A DNA stretch of 64,000 bases from Bacteroides neonati (GTDB lineage Bacteria; Bacteroidota; Bacteroidia; Bacteroidales; Bacteroidaceae), in NCBI RefSeq assembly GCF_000499785.1, contig NZ_HG726019.1, positions 1-64,000 on the forward strand, written 5' to 3'. Position numbers and translations under genes: made by a program. Shown in pieces: positions 62,215-64,000 of the stretch. Every line of letters starts with the position of its first letter. Within the stretch, counting starts at the first letter, position 1. The notes beneath the pieces were generated by a model that made no database searches, was not told the DNA's origin, and saw only the letters and a program-made list of their open reading frames with translations.

Positions 62215-63216
62215 ATGAGAAATAGAAACCTGCAAAATCGTATAACGACGGGCCGCTTAACCCTGCCCGTCGTTATTCTTATCTGCATCACGTGTTGGCT
62301 GCTGACAGGTTTCGTATTATCTCCGTCGGGAAATGAGCCCGACACCTATATTCTTTGGCAATGGTTCGATGAGTCCGGATTTCCACAATGGGGTACGCAG
62401 GTCATCAGCTTTGCCCTCTATGCCGGTATTGGCTATTTCCTGATCGAAATGAACAATGCCTTTGGGCTTATTCGTATGCGGGCATCCGTACAAACATCCC
62501 TGTACTTCCTATTGGTATCTGTATGCCCCGCTCTACATCACTTTTATCCGGGAAATATAGCTGCTTTGTCACTGCTCGTTTCACTCTATTTTCTTTTTAA
62601 AAGTTACCAAGAGTCCAAACCGGCAGCACACCTCTTTCATTCTTTCGCTTTTATAGGTATAGGCAGTATCGCCTTTCCGCAACTCACGTTCTTCTTTCCC
62701 ATTTGGCTGATAGGTGCATACAACTTTCAATCGCTCACACTCCGCAGTTTCTGTGCTGCATTGTTGGGATGGAGTTTACCTTATTGGTTTCTGTTTGCTC
62801 ATGCTTTCTTTTACGGACAAATGGAACTCTTCTATGCCCCCTTCGTTGAACTCTGCTCCTTCAGACCTATAGAACTGACGGAACAATTTGAGCAAGGAGA
62901 AATTGCTATGTTGATTTATCTCTTTATACAGTTCATAGTAAGCTCAGTACACACTATTGCATCCGGATTTCAGGATAAAATCCGCACACGGGCTTATTTG
63001 AATTTTATGATCTTCGTATGCCTTTTATTATTTATATGCATCTTTTTACAGCCGGGTCACAGCAGTGTCTTACTCTCCGTATTATTGCCGATAATCAGCA
63101 TATTGATGGGACATTTGTATGCACTAACGAACAATCGGGCTGCTAATGCATTCTTTATTTGTTCGATGATAAGTCTTATTCTCTTATTTATCTTCAATGT
63201 ATGGATGCTTTTATAG
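62215..63216 (+). CDS. Hypothetical multi-pass membrane protein
   Basis: 333 residues with about nine transmembrane helices. Aromatic-rich loops (NEPDTYILWQWFDESGFPQW; LEEL-type loop PIELTEQFEQGE) face out between helices. No family recognised. The start codon touches the purD stop and the 3' end overlaps the DedA-like gene by 16 bases, so it is read from the purD transcript. Confidence 0.82.
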   Translation: MRNRNLQNRITTGRLTLPVVILICITCWLLTGFVLSPSGNEPDTYILWQWFDESGFPQWGTQVISFALYAGIGYFLIEMNNAFGLIRMRASVQTSLYFLLVSVCPALHHFYPGNIAALSLLVSLYFLFKSYQESKPAAHLFHSFAFIGIGSIAFPQLTFFFPIWLIGAYNFQSLTLRSFCAALLGWSLPYWFLFAHAFFYGQMELFYAPFVELCSFRPIELTEQFEQGEIAMLIYLFIQFIVSSVHTIASGFQDKIRTRAYLNFMIFVCLLLFICIFLQPGHSSVLLSVLLPIISILMGHLYALTNNRAANAFFICSMISLILLFIFNVWMLL

Positions 63217-63677
63217 ATTCACTCTTGCAATTGCTTATAGACTGGGGCTACCTTGGTCTATTTCTATCTGCTTTACTGGCAGGTAGCATTATACCCTTCA
63301 GTTCCGAATTGGTATTGGTAGCGCTGGTCGAAATAGGACTCAATCCGATATTCTGCATATTGGCAGCCGCATTGGGCAATACGGCAGGTGGAATGACCTG
63401 CTATTACATGGGGCACTTCGGAAAAATAGAGTGGATTGAGCGATACTTCAAAGTAAAGCAAGAAAAGATTGAAAGAATGAGACGGTTCCTGCAAGGAAAA
63501 GGAGCCATGATGGCTTTTTTCTCATTTTTACCCTTTGTCGGGGAGTTAATTGCTATTGCACTGGGATTTATGCGCAGCAATATCTGGCTTACTACCGTCT
63601 CTATGTTTGTGGGTAAACTTATACGCTACATTGTTATGTTAATGGCATTGCAAGGAATCATCAGTTTATTCAATTAA
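63201..63677 (+). CDS. DedA/YqaA family membrane protein
   Basis: 158 residues from ATG 63201; an upstream in-frame ATG at 63159 lies deeper inside the previous gene. YqaA/SNARE-associated type: DWGYLGLFLSALLAGSIIPFSSELVL (start), ALGNTAGGMTCYYMGHFGKIEWIERYF and a KGAMMAFFSFLPFVGELIAIALGFMRSN reentrant segment. The family acts in lipid translocation at the inner membrane (DedA relatives flip undecaprenyl phosphate or phosphatidylethanolamine); the lipid here is unknown. Confidence 0.88.
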   Translation: MDAFIDSLLQLLIDWGYLGLFLSALLAGSIIPFSSELVLVALVEIGLNPIFCILAAALGNTAGGMTCYYMGHFGKIEWIERYFKVKQEKIERMRRFLQGKGAMMAFFSFLPFVGELIAIALGFMRSNIWLTTVSMFVGKLIRYIVMLMALQGIISLFN

Positions 63678-63685
63678 AAGACAAG

Positions 63686-64000
63686 ATGGAACGGATTATT
63701 GAACGCACAGCCGACGGAAGCGCCACGCTATTTGTTCCTTCATTGAATGAGCATTATCACTCAGTAAAGGGGGCACAAACCGAATCGCAGCATATATTTA
63801 TAGACATGGGGCTGAACGCTTGCCTAGCCAAGGCACCACGCATCCTCGAAGTAGGCTTTGGTACAGGACTCAATGCATTGCTCACCCTACAAGCTGCCGA
63901 AACCTCAAAGCGACCGGTTCATTATACCGGATTGGAGCTTTATCCGCTTGCCTGGGAAACCATTAATGAACTTGGCTATGTTGCACCGCTTTCATCCGAA
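63686..64000 (+). CDS. mnmD: MnmD-like tRNA 5-methylaminomethyl-2-thiouridine methyltransferase (partial)
   Basis: First 105 codons; the gene runs past the right edge. MERIIERTADGSATLF, HYHSVKGAQTESQHIFI and ILEVGFGTGLNALLTLQAA (SAM-binding motif I) are typical of MnmD, the methyltransferase that finishes the mnm5s2U34 modification begun by MnmEG. In Bacteroidota it is usually a separate protein, not fused to MnmC1. It starts 8 bp after the DedA-like stop. Confidence 0.85.
   Translation, partial: MERIIERTADGSATLFVPSLNEHYHSVKGAQTESQHIFIDMGLNACLAKAPRILEVGFGTGLNALLTLQAAETSKRPVHYTGLELYPLAWETINELGYVAPLSSE

Overview
The window is a stretch of a Bacteroides chromosome (Bacteroidota, Bacteroidaceae). 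The grounds are a SusC/SusD polysaccharide utilisation locus, many lipoproteins with a Cys near residue 20, S46 and DPP-IV peptidases, families largely restricted to Bacteroidales (DUF4488, DUF3836, DUF5009, DUF6377, TRL-like), and more than twenty intergenic matches to the Bacteroides -7 element TAnnTTTG. The species cannot be fixed from sequence alone.

Left end (1-8.1 kb): an intact IS1380-family element (8-1594, imperfect 14-bp terminal repeats, 5-bp target duplication TAGAT) sits in the 3' part of a kelch-repeat gene. To its right, all on the minus strand, are a DUF4488 protein, a MACPF-domain lipoprotein, a second pore-forming-type lipoprotein resembling cholesterol-dependent cytolysins but lacking the membrane-binding domain 4, and a membrane-anchored TPR/HTH regulator. 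The adjacent MACPF and CDC-like genes (33 bp apart) are the most interesting system here. An 88-bp nest of palindromes and a terminator follow.

8.1-21 kb: a compact PUL in transcription order SusC, SusD, GH30 lipoprotein, surface glycan-binding lipoprotein, GH3, behind a TPR/HTH (DUF6377-type) regulator. The order matches the fungal 1,6-beta-glucan locus described in B. thetaiotaomicron. A DUF5009 membrane protein diverges from the regulator.

21-38.7 kb: housekeeping genes. These are an M16 peptidase, a LOG-family protein, a single-domain arabinose-5-phosphate isomerase overlapping a PfkB kinase, a tyrosine phosphatase-like lipoprotein, a DEAD-box helicase and a DMT transporter. A minus-strand operon ruvB - flippase - DUF389 - S46 peptidase follows, then alkD, a fused SpmA/SpmB-type membrane protein and ybeY. 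Next is the decayed N-terminal half of an ammonium transporter, with three frameshifts and a stop.

38.7-49 kb: mnmG-apt-uvrC, with a near-perfect parS (chromosome partition) site between mnmG and apt and a terminator touching the uvrC start codon; dtd-mazG-deoC; a polyprenyl diphosphate synthase divergent from polA; and a DUF3836 protein.

49-64 kb: a cupin and a DUF438/PAS/DUF1858 protein, a third TPR/HTH regulator preceded by a leader with repeated TACGTACT motifs, small lipoprotein and hypothetical genes, cysE/epsC, an RlmL-like RNA methyltransferase, DPP-IV, purD, a membrane protein of unknown function, a DedA/YqaA-like protein, and the start of mnmD running off the right edge. I saw no tRNA, rRNA or CRISPR array.
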